Below are positions 23,406-33,938 of a stretch of DNA of 64,000 bases, one piece after another (position 1 is the stretch's first letter; each line of letters starts with the position of its first letter). Made by a program: the position numbers and the translations under genes. The notes beneath the pieces are model-generated. The model made no database searches. It was not told the DNA's origin and saw nothing but the letters and a program-made list of their open reading frames with translations. The DNA is taken from NCBI GenBank assembly GCA_008638375.1, contig CM018052.1, forward strand, positions 26,257,071 through 26,321,070, given 5' to 3'. The DNA comes from Nyssa sinensis. Its lineage: Eukaryota > Streptophyta > Magnoliopsida > Cornales > Nyssaceae.

Positions 23406-23649
23406 TGTTAGAGATATTAGTTCTATATAATATTTGATTAAAATTTTATTTGATTTAGAATATTTAGTTAAGATTTTATTTGATTTAAATTATTTGATTA
23501 AGATTTTATTTGATATTTTTGATTTAATTATAGATAATATAAGATTGTGATTTGATTTAATTTAATTTTTTATACAATATATATATATATGATCAATAAA
23601 AATAAAAAAAAGTGTCATATTTTTTCACATCTTTAAATGTACTCTGTCA
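23406..23649 (+). repeat. 5' LTR of the Copia element
   Basis: The LTR is 244 bases, starting TGTTAGAG and ending ACTCTGTCA. Compared with the 3' LTR it has about 30 differences by eye, plus indels. Most are A where the other has G, or T where the other has C. It is extremely AT-rich and supplies the sequence immediately downstream of the left membrane-protein gene. Confidence 0.92.
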
Positions 23650-23658
23650 TGGTATCAG

Positions 23659-23661
<3 letters not shown>
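23650..23661 (+). promoter_or_regulatory. Primer-binding site (initiator Met tRNA)
   Basis: TGGTATCAGAAC directly follows the LTR and matches the plant initiator methionine tRNA 3' end complement TGGTATCAGAGC at 11 of 12 bases. A long (TA)n run follows. Confidence 0.9.
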
Positions 23662-23689
<28 letters not shown>

Positions 23690-24449
23690 TTCTGCATAAC
23701 TCCCTCTGCCCTTCTGAGCGACTCAACACCCCGCAGCTTCTGGATTACTCTGCTGAACCAATCATATCCGCCCGCTGCTTCTGTTCTTCTTTTTCTTTCT
23801 TCGGTCAGCCGCCCCAGCCGTTTCACAGCGCCTCAAGCCCATCAGTCCTCTCTCTTCTTCTGATTCGATCAGCATAACTTTGTAATCCCAGCCCCAAGAG
23901 GGTCCCACAACTATCTTGTTTTGTCTTTGTTATTTCACCTTTCTTTGCTTTTCCCATTTTTTTTTTCTCAATCAAGCAACCAGAGACCTGAAATCTCCAC
24001 CACTACTTTAGGTTTGGAATTTTTTTTTTTATTCTCTCTCTTTTTCTTATTCTGCACCACAGGTTTGGATTTTTTTTCCTTTCCGTTAGCAGCCACAGCT
24101 GCACCCCTTTCATAGTTAATCTTTGGGCCATATATGTGAACCAGTGGCACAGTGTGTTCCTCATTTGAACCAAGTTCCCTTCTGTCCGAGTCTTGCCCAT
24201 TACCATATTCTCCATCGCTGGAGTAATCTTCATCATCCAGGCATATGACAGATAGTTCTCCCGTCTTCAACACCCTCACCCGCATTTTTTCTGCTATTTT
24301 TTTTTCTCCTGCGTCAACCGACGCTCTCTGCGCCGCACCAGCTTCCCTTGTTCTCCTTTCCTTATTTTTTTTTTAGACCGCACGTTTTTTTTTTTTCTTT
24401 CCCTTTTTCAAAAAAAAAAAAAAAAAAATCAGAGTTTCTGCTACTCACC
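23662..24449 (+). other. Copia leader, with antisense open frame
   Basis: The untranslated leader before gag starts with a TA microsatellite and is then rich in C and T, with poly-T and poly-A runs up to 24427. Between about 23968 and 24285 the minus strand is open for 105 codons. The part from 24285 to about 24110 is compositionally unlike the surrounding leader and encodes an acidic peptide (CLDDEDYSSDGEYGNGQD). I do not recognise it. Confidence 0.6.
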
Positions 24450-25520
24450 ATGAACACTCAAAACTCTTCCGCCCTTGCTGTTACTACTCCCACCATACTC
24501 CCCACCAACGATGCCAACCCAACCGTCATTGCCATCAATGTTTCAACCTAAGTCCCTCTTAAATTAACCTCCACCAATTATACCACTTGGAAACTCCAAT
24601 TTCAAACCCTTTTCGTTGGCTATAATCTTATTGGCTACATTGATAGTACCGAACCTTGCCCACTCGAAACTCTCGCAGCCAATCAAACCACTCAACTGAA
24701 GCCGACTCATACTTTCTGGATTCGTCTGGATCAACTTATACTCAATGCTATTATTGGCTCATTGTCCCCTACTTTCATTCCTTTCATTACTCGTGCCACC
24801 ACCTCTCGTCAAGCTTAAACGATTCTTACTAACACATATGCTCAGCCCTCTCGTGGCCGGATCAAACAAGTTAAAGGTCACCTCAAAAATCCTACCAAAG
24901 GTTCTCAGAGTATCACTAATTTTCTCTAATCTGTCAAAGCCCGCGCCGATGAACTTGCTCTTCTTGGCGTCCCTTTGGACGACGATGATCTCACAGAAAA
25001 AAATTCTTGATGGTCTTGGTAGTGATTACAAAAACCTAGTCCATGCCGTTCACGTTCGTGACACCCCCATTACCTTTGATGAGCTTCATGAAAAACTACT
25101 CACTTTTGAAGCCCATTTGCAAGAAAAGAAGCCTAATCAGTCTTATCTCCCAGCCTCTGCTAATCCCGCTCACCGCACCACTTCCGGCTCCCGTCCCTCT
25201 GGGTGGCGTCCCTCTACAACCACCACACAATCACCCCATTTTGGTCCCACCAACACTGGATGGCGTCCATTTTCCACCAACAACTAGCGCCCTTCTCCAG
25301 GCTTGCATCAGCCTCGGGGTGATCGACCACCACCACGACCATATCTTGGCTACTGTCAGATTTGCAGTATTTAGGGTCATACTGCAAAACGTTTCCCTTC
25401 GTTTCGCCTTGTACCGAATGATTCATCCTCCCCATTTCGCCCTCCCACTCGTTCCACTGCCTCGTGGCAACCTCGGGCTCATTTCGCGACCACCTCAGCC
25501 GCCGCCACTACATCCTGGCT
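24450..25520 (+). pseudogene. Copia gag, decayed
   Basis: It starts MNTQNSSALAVTTPTI. After an in-frame TAA it continues with the Copia gag signature LTSTNYTTWKLQFQTLF and later ILDGLGSDYKNLVHAV and FDELHEKLLTFEAHL. Further on are a glycine-poor linker and the remains of a CCHC zinc knuckle (CQIC...GHTAKR) near 25360-25395. Several codons that would be Trp or Gln in the family are stops, consistent with C-to-T or G-to-A decay. Gag would form the virus-like particle. Confidence 0.85.
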
Positions 25521-28500
25521 CCTTGATAGTGGTGTTTCTCATCATGTCACCGTCGACTTGAGCAACTTATCTCTTCAAGCACAGACAATGTTATGATTGG
25601 CGATGGCACGGGTCTATCCATTACCCATATTAGTTCCACTTCGTTCACTACCCCTACCACGTCTTTTACCTTATCTAATGTTCTCTATGTTCCTAGCATG
25701 AAAAAGAATTTAATTTCTATTTCTCAATTTTGCATCACTAATAATGTCTCCATTGAATTCTTACCCACTTCTTTTCTTGTGAAGGAACTTCGCACGAGGG
25801 CAATCCTCTTAACGGGCCAAATGAAGGATGGAGTGTATAAGTGGCCAACTTCCTCATCCGTGACATCACCTTTACTTGCTTTCTCTAGTGTCAAGACCAC
25901 TTCGTTTAAGTGGCATCATAGATTAGGTCATCCCACTTTTTCTATTCTTAAACATGTTGCATCTCATTATAAATTAGATTTTTCATCTTCCATTTCGCCT
26001 CACTTTTCATGTAATGCATGTCACTGCAATAAAAGTCACAAATTACCATTTTCTACTACTTCTCTTGTCTCAACCAAACCTCTCGAAACTCTCTTTTCTG
26101 ATGTGTGGACTTCCCCAGTCCTCTCCCATGATGGCTTCAAATACTATGTTATCTTTGTTGACCAGTATACCAAATATATATGGATTTATCCACTCAAACA
26201 CAAATCGGATGTTCATGATGTCTTTATCCGCTTCAAAACCATTGTTGAAAACTATTTTAACCGAAAAATCATAACCCTTTATCTGATAATGGTGGCGAAT
26301 ATATTGGTCTTGCTTCTTACTTAGCCACTCATGGTATTTCTCATCTCACCACTCCACCTCACACACCAGAACATAATAGTTTTTCTGAACGACGTCACCG
26401 TCACATCGTTGAAATTGGCCTCACCCTTCTCTCTCATGCTTATCTTCTTTAATTTTTTGGCCTTATGCCTTCACTACTGCTGTCTACCTCATAAATCGTA
26501 TGCCCACTCCCACAATTAATCTTTCTTCCCCGTTTGAAAAGATTTTTGGTACTCCTCCCAACTACTCTAAACTTAGGGTCTTTGGTTGCCTTTGTTACCC
26601 CTGGTTTCGGCCTTATTCTTCTCACAAACTCGACTCGCTCTCCACTCCATGTGTCTTTCTTGGCTACTCTCTTACTCAAAATGCCTACTTGTATTATAAT
26701 CCTTCTATCGCCAAAATGTTTATCTCTCGTCATGTCTAGTTTGTTGAGTCTGTTTTTTCGTTCTCCTCTCTTCACACCCAATTACCTCGTCTTCAACCCC
26801 AAATTGTTTCCACCTGGATCCCGCCACCTATACATCTTCCCTTCTCCAACACTCTGCCTCAGTCACTCTCCAATCCATCTCATGGCCAGTCTCTTTCGAT
26901 GCCCTCAAGTGATGTTCCGACGCCCCCTGCTCCACCTGTACCCTCGACCACTTCGATACCTCCACCCCTTTCTTCCCCCACCTTATTGCCTCCTTTCCCT
27001 CACTTTGTTGCTCCCTCCATCCACCCTATCAAACCAGCCATTCCAACCTCTCTTCCCCTCCCCGCAACTCACAACACTCATCTTATGACTACTCACGCCA
27101 AAAATGTTATTCACAAACCTGTCCATAAACTCAATCTCACGGCCCACCTTTCTCAACCCATTGAGTTTGAACCCGCCACTGTGACCCAAGCCCTCAAAGA
27201 TCCCAAATGGCGTCAAACCATGTCTGAAAAATATGATGTTCTTGTTTGCAATGAGACATGGGAGTTAGTCCTATCTGTCTCCCTCCAGAATATTGTTGGA
27301 TGCAAATGGATTTTTTGCACTAAACGCCACTTTGATAGTTCTATTGACAAGTACAAGGCTCAGTTGATTACTAAAGGATTTCACCAGCAACCTGGTGTTG
27401 ACTACAATGATGCCTTCAGTCCCGTCATTAAGCCTACCACCGTCCAGCTTGTCCTCAACATTGCTTTCAGTCGTGGCTGGTCTCTCCGTCAACTTGACGT
27501 CAATAATACCTTTTTACAAGGGCATCTCTCCGAAGATGTGTATATGGCTCAACCGCAAGGCTTTGTTGATCCTAATTATCCCACTCATGGTCTTAAACAG
27601 GCTCCTCGTGCCTAGTATACTGAGCTTCGCCAGTTTCTTATTGCCTCTGGCTTTCGAAACTCCCATGTCGATACATCTCTCTTTGTTCTCACCACTGGTT
27701 GATATTGTGTATATCTCCTTGTTTATGTTGATGACATTATAATTACAGGCGACGATACTGCTATGGTCAACCGGGTTATTAGCTCTCTTGCTCACCGCTT
27801 CTCCATTAAGGATCTTGGCCCCCTTGCTTATTTCCTTGGTGTGTAAGTCATTCCGCATGAACATGGGCTCCTCCTTTCTCAACATCGGTACATCCTGGAT
27901 CTTTTTGCTCGTACTTCTATGCTGTAAAGCAAATCCGTACTCACCCCTCTTCCCACCAATCCACCACTTACACTCCACTTTGGCTTCGCCCTTGTGGACC
28001 CAACTGAATACAGAATCATTGTGGGTAGCCTCCAGTACCTGTCTCTTAATCGGTCGAAAATTGCTTTTGCAGTCAACAAATTATCTCAGTACATGCATCA
28101 TCCAACCACTGACCATTGGACTACTGTGAAGCGTCTCTTGCACTATCTCTGTTGTAATTTCGATCATGGCCTTTGTCTTTATCGTGCTCACCACTGTCCC
28201 TCCATGCCTTCTCTGATGCTGATTGGGCAGGCAACAAGGAAGATTTCTTGTCTACCAGTGCTTATATTGTTTATCTTGGTCGCAATCCTATTTCTTGGAG
28301 TTCCAAAAAGCAATGTACGATTGCTCGGTCTTCTACTAAAGCTGAATATCAGTCTGTTGCTGCCACTGTTGCGGAATTGAATTGGGTGTGTTCTCTCCTT
28401 ACTGAACTCCATGTCCAGCTACCTCAGTCACCCGTGATCTACTGCGACAATGTCGGAGCTACCCAATTATATTCCAATCCAGTATTCCATTCTCGCATGA

Positions 28501-28709
28501 AGCATGTTGCCATTGATTTTCACTTCATACAAGATCAAGTTCAAACTAGGGCTCTACGTGTTGCTCACGTCTCATCCACCGACCAACTCGCGGATGACCT
28601 TACCAAACCACTACCGCGAGCTCGTTTTCTATCTCTTCGGGACAAGATTGGACTCTCCTCCCGGTATTCCATCTTGCAAAGGGATGTTAGAGATATTAGC
28701 TGTACATAA
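25500..28709 (+). pseudogene. Copia pol: protease, integrase, reverse transcriptase, RNase H, decayed
   Basis: The protease begins at about 25515 with WLLDSGVSHHVT. The integrase zinc finger WHHRLGH...CNACHC is at about 25911-26040, and the catalytic core starts at about 26100 (SDVWTSPVLS, YVIFVDQYTKYIW). The reverse transcriptase starts near 27200 ([16 protein letters not shown]-like [24 protein letters not shown]) with the YVDDIIITG box at 27724-27750. RNase H runs from about 28200 (SDADWAGNKED, STKAEYQSVA) to the C-terminus near 28660 (ADDLTKPLPRARF). At least six frame changes and several stops occur. The frames at 25593-26324, 26899-27615 and 28173-28709 are the longest surviving pieces. 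Confidence 0.9.
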
Positions 28710-28925
28710 TATTTGATTAGGATTTTATTTGATTTAGAATATTTGATTAGGATTTTATTTTATTTAGATTATTTGATTAGGATTTGATTTGATATCTTTG
28801 ATTTAGTTGTAGATAATATGGGATTGTGATTGGATTTGATTTTCTGTACAAGGTATATATATACCCATATTGATCAATGGAAAAAGTGTGCCATATTCTT
28901 TCACATCTTTAAGTGTACTCTGTTA
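28685..28925 (+). repeat. 3' LTR of the Copia element
   Basis: The LTR is 241 bases, TGTTAGAG to ACTCTGTTA; the terminal CA has changed to TA. A short purine run AAAGGGA precedes it. It retains more G and C than the 5' LTR. Confidence 0.92.
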
Positions 28926-29731
28926 CTTGGTATCTAGAGTTCGATATGTGTCACCTTAATTACGGGAAAACAATTTGTTTGTATGATCTTAATCTGGAAC
29001 AGATGCAAGTGTGTATTGACAATATGTATATTCATGTGATCAGTTTGTTTTTCACTTGTTAGGGTGTCATGACTTGTGGTTGGTTAGATTGTCTAGTATT
29101 GCTGATTATGGCACAATGATGTTCATATCCACTCTATGTGAATATAATTGGCTTCATTTTAAATAAATAAAATAACAAATAAATTGGGATTAGCTTTTTT
29201 TTAAATTGGTAAGGAAATCTCTTATTTACCACGTCCCAAAAAAAGTTATTGAGTAACACATTTATTTTTTATTATTGCTACACTTGCTTAAAAATATCTC
29301 AATGTTTTTTCAGTTGACATTATTTATTATAACTTTATTTAAATTTTTTTAAAATATATATTTATTAATTTCAAAATTACCCTTGACAAGTGGCAGATGA
29401 GCAGCTGAATAAAAATAGACAACCAAATATTTCTCTTTATTTTTCAACAAGATCAAATTTTGATTGCAGGACTCCTCGAAAAAATGAAGCTCTACTTTCT
29501 TCTAGTTTGTTGTGTACAAATTTGAGCCAATTCTGCGATCATGCATTCTGTTTTCTCCTATTCAAGTGAAAGTCTTTACTCTGTAGGCAACAATACATTA
29601 ACTCAATTTAACCCATTGTCAATTCTAAATCACTGCGGCAAGTAGCAGTTATGCAGCATTTTGCACGAAGTTGACGAAAAAAAGTCTAGTAATAAGGTAG
29701 TATATAATTTTTTTTTTATGATTATACAAAT

Positions 29732-29806
29732 CAGATTTAGACATGTGAAATAAATGTTATAATCATAATACTCTAATTTAAAATATATGACACATGTCTA
29801 AATCTG
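29732..29806. repeat. Perfect 16-bp inverted repeat
   Basis: CAGATTTAGACATGTG at 29732-29747 is exactly reverse-complemented at 29791-29806 around an AT-rich spacer of about 43 bases. The right copy (about 57250-57324) has one change in each arm. Probably the core of a small MITE. Confidence 0.8.
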
Positions 29807-30210
29807 TTCAGCATGATGGACTTTTTTTTCGAAGTTGACCAATATGAAAGTTAAATTGTGCATTAACTCCAAAATTCTATGGATAAATTCTAGGGTGATT
29901 TGGGCAAAGATCTAAGAAAAGTAATAAAATTATCTATCAGTCCAAGTCTAAACAAAATTAGTCAGAAAATCCTTAATTTCCTGTGACTAAAATACCCCTG
30001 ACTATATAAAGTCTTCAATTTCAATAACTACTACTTAAGTGACATTTGGACTATGTTGAATAAAATTGTGCAAAATCTTAAAATTTAATAACTTGTAAAT
30101 TAAAAACTCGCTTTTAATAAAAAAATTATATATTTAGATTCTAAAAATCGAGATCTATAAAAAAATATCCAAATTGAATATGAAAATTTGAAGAAAAAAA
30201 AAAACTTCTC

Positions 30211-30264
30211 AAACTGTAAAATTTTACTATCCCTGATGAGACAAAAGGTAAAATTTTACAGTTT
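30211..30264. repeat. Perfect 17-bp hairpin
   Basis: AAACTGTAAAATTTTAC at 30211-30227 pairs with GTAAAATTTTACAGTTT at 30248-30264 across a 20-base loop. Both arms are unchanged in the right copy (57726-57742 and 57773-57789). Confidence 0.85.
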
Positions 30265-31334
30265 AAAAAAGATAGTGAAATTTCAGTTTCTTTATGAATT
30301 TATTGGTTGTTATCGGTTTATTCATCTTTTTAAGTTACATTTTGGATGTCAAAACTCTTTTAAGAAGTGAAATTTGCACAAAAAAATAGTATTTGAAGAA
30401 AAATGGATAATAAAATTTTACAGTTTTTCTTTTGAACATCAAAAAGCTCTTCTCCATGTACGAAGGCTCAATCAATAGACCTTCTGAGAGATGTCTCTAC
30501 CCATGGTGGGCCACACCTCCAAACTATGTTATGTGAAAACACAATTCTATTTAACTAACCAAAGCCAAAAATACAATACAACATACTAAGAAGACACTTC
30601 AACCAATCAAATTCATAATCTGCCAAATCAATATATATTTGTGTATTTGTGCATGTATTTCTAGTGATTGATTAGTCAAATAGAATTAAAAAACCTCGAT
30701 TAAAGATTGTGGCTTCCATTGTTGTGCATTCTTTATAAAGAGATCGGCCACTCAGCTCTTTATCTCAATGTTCAAAAAGTGATGGATCGAAAATTGTACA
30801 TCAGTTGAGGGATCGGCTAATCTTAGATAAAGGATCAGGAGGTTGTCGTCACAGGTGGCGATTGTGGTTTCGCTGGTGTAAGGGGTTAGCAGCAGAGGAC
30901 GGTGACGGTGGTTCTCGACATGGCTTGCTACAAAGGTGTTGGTCGACGATGTAGTAATTGTGATGGAGATTCAATGATGGTGGACGACCTGTGACGAAGG
31001 CGCTGTTCGCGATGGAGTGGCTTTTGAAAAAAAGGTATTTTGAGAAGAAGATCGATAACAGAGAGCAAGAGAGTCGCGTGTGGGTTTTGAAAAAGGTGAA
31101 TGCAGGTTAGGTGAAAGGATAAATTAAAGGGTATTCTTGTCATTTTGAAAAAAATAAAAGTGACAACTCATCAAAATGGACTTAGGCTCAAAATTGAAAA
31201 TAACTCATCATCCTTCAGCTCAAAAGTAAAAAAAGGCATGGACTTTACAATAATTATGTATCTATTCTAGGGATTTGTTCCCAAAAAATCCTAAGTTCTA
31301 TTATGTGGAAAATAAAAAGAGTACTACTATATAT

Positions 31335-31444
31335 AACTACATTTCTCACTCCCATTTTCGACTGCAAGACACAATGGAATGGAACCCAATATGTAGTGGA
31401 TAGTGGAACTCACTTTATTGTGTCTTGGAGTGAGAAATGTAGTT
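31335..31444. mobile_element. Small MITE with 18-bp terminal inverted repeat
   Basis: AACTACATTTCTCACTCC at 31335-31352 is exactly complementary to 31427-31444. An inner pair CAAGACACAAT / ATTGTGTCTTG extends the fold. The right copy (about 58850-58957) has the same structure with a few mismatches. Confidence 0.7.
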
Positions 31445-31589
31445 AAGTTTAGGATTTTCCAAATCAAAATAGAAAATTACTATTTTCATATGCATAAAAC
31501 TATTTTTGCATCCACTCACATTGGTGAGGCTAAACCACACGCAGATATATCACAAAGATGATTCGGTTAAACAATTAATTCAAAACAAT

Positions 31590-31821
31590 TGGGGCTAGCT
31601 TAGTTAGTCATCCATAATTTTTTAAAAAGAGAGGTCATAAGTTCAAGTCTTACTCCTCCCATTAAGAGGATGTAAGCATTTATTTTCACTCAATTATGAA
31701 TTGAGTTGAGTTATTTTAAGTTGTATAGTTTTCAATTGTTTTGTAAAATTGTAATTGTATTGTTCAATTGATTGTAATACATGAATTGTAACACCTTATC
31801 GCTTTTATTATAAAAAAAAAT
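31590..31821 (+). mobile_element. tRNA-derived SINE-like element (left copy)
   Basis: An A-box-like segment (GCTAGCTTAGTTAGTCATCC at about 31594) and a B-box-like segment (AAGTTCAAGTCTTACT at about 31639) lie about 40 bases apart. The element ends in an A run at 31812-31821. It is shared with the right copy at 59106-59335, so it predates the duplication. Confidence 0.55.
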
Positions 31822-31982
31822 TGATTTAGGATGAAAATTGATATTCATGGAGCTAATCCATTCATCTTACAAATGAGATCATAAGGAAAGGGGGGCAAAA
31901 AAGGGCGAGCCATCACTACAAGTACAATTGATAGTTTGCAACTTTGAATCATGAGAGTAAAGATTTCAAATTTAGAAGTGGC

Positions 31983-32206
31983 TCAAAGGGGAGAGGAGTT
32001 GAGAGGTGGTGAAGTAAAAGGGCCATTGATCAAACCCATAGCAATATAGCGATAACCAGCCTCAATCAAGTGAATTCCATCCCAATTGGCGTAAGTAGAG
32101 GGATCCTCGCAGGCTATAGACCCTATGTGACCACACATTGCTGAATTATTAAAATTGTAGGGTCCACCCCCTCCGGAGCATGCCATCAATGCTCCATTCA
32201 AAAATC
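31983..32206 (-). pseudogene. Orphan last exon of a GDSL esterase/lipase
   Basis: This is a near-identical duplicate of exon 5 of the GDSL gene at 59497-62436. It keeps the splice acceptor, the GGGGPYNFN region, the catalytic block V DGIHLIEAGY (Asp and His) and the stop codon. The other four exons are absent on this side: the duplicated segment ends at 33620, within the intron. With no upstream exons it cannot make an esterase. Differences from the intact exon include Ser for Cys in MAC(S/C)GGGG and Ile for Thr in HL(I/T)EAGY. Confidence 0.92.
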
Positions 32207-32936
32207 CTGTATAAATAATTAATAAATATGTTATAATTACAATTAAATCTTTAAAAAACTAAAATTCAATTCCATTGGCTTATTTTAGGAAAAAATTGTT
32301 AGACACCCACTTTGAACAGAACCACTTCGATCAATGACATGGCGTATTCAGTTGGCTAATTGGTGCAACAACTTAAAATCCCTAGATTTACTTAGCATCA
32401 AGTTATCATATATTAATACCAAGGTTAATCTAAAGGAAGATGGTCGAATGGACGGTAGACAATAATTAAGGGACTTGTCTTTTAAGATTGTCAAGTCGAA
32501 ACTCAATAAATATTACTTTCTTTTAAGACTGGTTCATACTGGACGCTGTTTCGATTTTAATCGGACTTTCGCTAGTAAACGGCGGGATTTGATCCTCTAG
32601 ATTAGTCGGCTCAAAAAATCAAATACTATATTATCAAAAAAATATTAATACCAAAGTTGATGTATTTAATTTCTTAAAAACTAAGTTTAGTGTAAACTAA
32701 TTTAGAATATCATTTATGAATAAAAAAAAATTAAGTTTGATGAATGTTAATTTATTTATTTATTTATTTTATTCCTAGGTTTTGGGTACGTTACCGAAAA
32801 ATTAAGAATTGATCTAAAAGCAGGTGGTTGAACTAGCTTAGATGGATCTCGACACTGCATTAAATTTCAAGAAAGTGGTCAATAAACAAGAAAAATCCGC
32901 ATTAATTTTGGATAAGATAGACGTACAACAACTATC

Positions 32937-32980
<44 letters not shown>

Positions 32981-33620
32981 AGTTATGGTTATCTCTCTCT
33001 CTCTCACACACACACAAGTTATGGTCATCTTTTGATACAGGTATCAATTAAAATTTTTTAGGACTATGAAATTTGATTGACAAAGCCCCACTGTATGAAA
33101 TTTAATTGACGAAGCGCCACTGTTTCATGACCAAGTTTATTCATTTGCTCCGGTGAAGGACATCTTTCAAAATTCATGTGAATGGTTGAACTATTTTATT
33201 CTCCAACACAGTATAAATCACCTGCATGATTATTTAATCGTGCTAAATTTTAAAATTTGAATACAATTTATTTATTAAATAGGTTATTTATGTTTGTATG
33301 ATTAACTCGTTATTTTAATTTATATTTTTTAAATAAAAAAGTATTTATTTCTTTACAAGTGTAGAATAATTTTCGAGTTTGGTGAACTTGGGATGTGGAA
33401 ACAAATAAAGTGGAAAGCTCTTTTACAAGTGAAAATGTCCTCCAAAATTTAGTAAACTTCTAATATGGGATGAAGTATCTTGGATTATAATTTTTTTATA
33501 ATTAAATATGTTAAATCGTATTAAACAGATTAAAAAATAAAATATTTATTAATCGTATTAAATGTATCAATCTATTTACACTAACTCTTTAATCTTCGTG
33601 TCATGTACTTTTATGTGTTG
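32207..33620. other. Truncated copy of GDSL intron 4
   Basis: This matches 59721-61040 of the intact gene's intron. It includes a segment (about 32330-32650) ending in TTATCAAAAAAATATT that resembles a SINE tail, and a composite (CT)n(CA)n microsatellite at 32937-33017. No exon is present. Similarity to the intact gene stops at TTTTATGTGTTGG (33620). Confidence 0.8.
32937..33017. repeat. Composite CT/CA microsatellite
   Basis: Two (CT)n(CA)n blocks are separated by AAGTTATGGTTAT. The right copy (60402-60462) also has two blocks, but with different lengths and a different spacer, so the array has changed since the duplication. Confidence 0.85.
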
Positions 33621-33938
33621 GAAATAATAAATTATTTTTCCAATGATGTTTTTTTGTCGGAAATAATGCTTTTTTCCGACGATGTTTTTGGTCGGAAATA
33701 AAGCTTTTTTCCGACGATGTTTAGGGTCGGAAATAATCTTTTACTAATGCCTACATGCGTTGGAAATATGTTAATATTTCCGACTCACCGAGATTTTCGT
33801 CGGTAATCTTTTTCTGACCATTTTAATACCAATCGTTATGTTCGACGTTTATTATTTGTTGGTAATATTTATTTCCGACGTTAAATAAAGTATTTCCGAC
33901 CACATCTAGGATAGGAATAAATACTTTGTCTTATAGTG
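33621..33938. mobile_element. Non-autonomous CACTA fragment, left end missing
   Basis: GTCGGAAATAA and CCGACGATGTTT words recur in both orientations, as in CACTA subterminal regions. The right end at 33938 is the complement of CACTATAAGACAAAG. The left terminus is missing: the element begins abruptly at the duplication breakpoint, where TGTGTTGG is common to both partners. Confidence 0.75.

Larger units (their letters stand above)
23406..28925 (+). mobile_element. Ty1/copia retrotransposon (Ale/Retrofit-like), complete but decayed
   Basis: The element is 5.52 kb with LTRs at 23406-23649 and 28685-28925. The 5-bp duplication CTTGG is at 23401-23405 and 28926-28930. The right-hand gene copy has a single CTTGG at the matching place near 56440, so it is a true empty site. 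A primer-binding site for initiator methionine tRNA (TGGTATCAGAAC) directly follows the left LTR at 23650-23661. Domain order is gag, protease, integrase, reverse transcriptase, RNase H, which is the Copia order. Stops and frameshifts occur in every domain. Confidence 0.95.
28931..31982. other. Non-coding duplicated block (left copy)
   Basis: This block matches 56441-59496. It joins directly to the 3' flank of the membrane-protein gene in the copy without the Copia element. It holds a candidate polyadenylation region near 29160 (AATAAATAAAATAAC), two hairpins (29732-29806, 30211-30264), a small inverted-repeat element (31335-31444) and a SINE-like element (31590-31821). The minus strand at 30928-31143 is open but is compositionally like a transposon untranslated region. 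I see no host exon. Confidence 0.6.
5424..33620. repeat. Segmental duplication, left copy
   Basis: This interval aligns in the same orientation with 45318-61040 once the CACTA (5786-17880), the Copia (23406-28925) and the right-copy insertion (45572-50920) are removed. What remains is about 10.6 kb on the left and 10.4 kb on the right. It contains gypsy gag, one gypsy LTR, the membrane-protein gene, the non-coding block and the last GDSL exon. The two membrane-protein sequences differ at about 18 of 509 shared residues. Sampled non-coding stretches differ by about 3-5 percent by eye. The right edge falls in GDSL intron 4. Confidence 0.9.
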
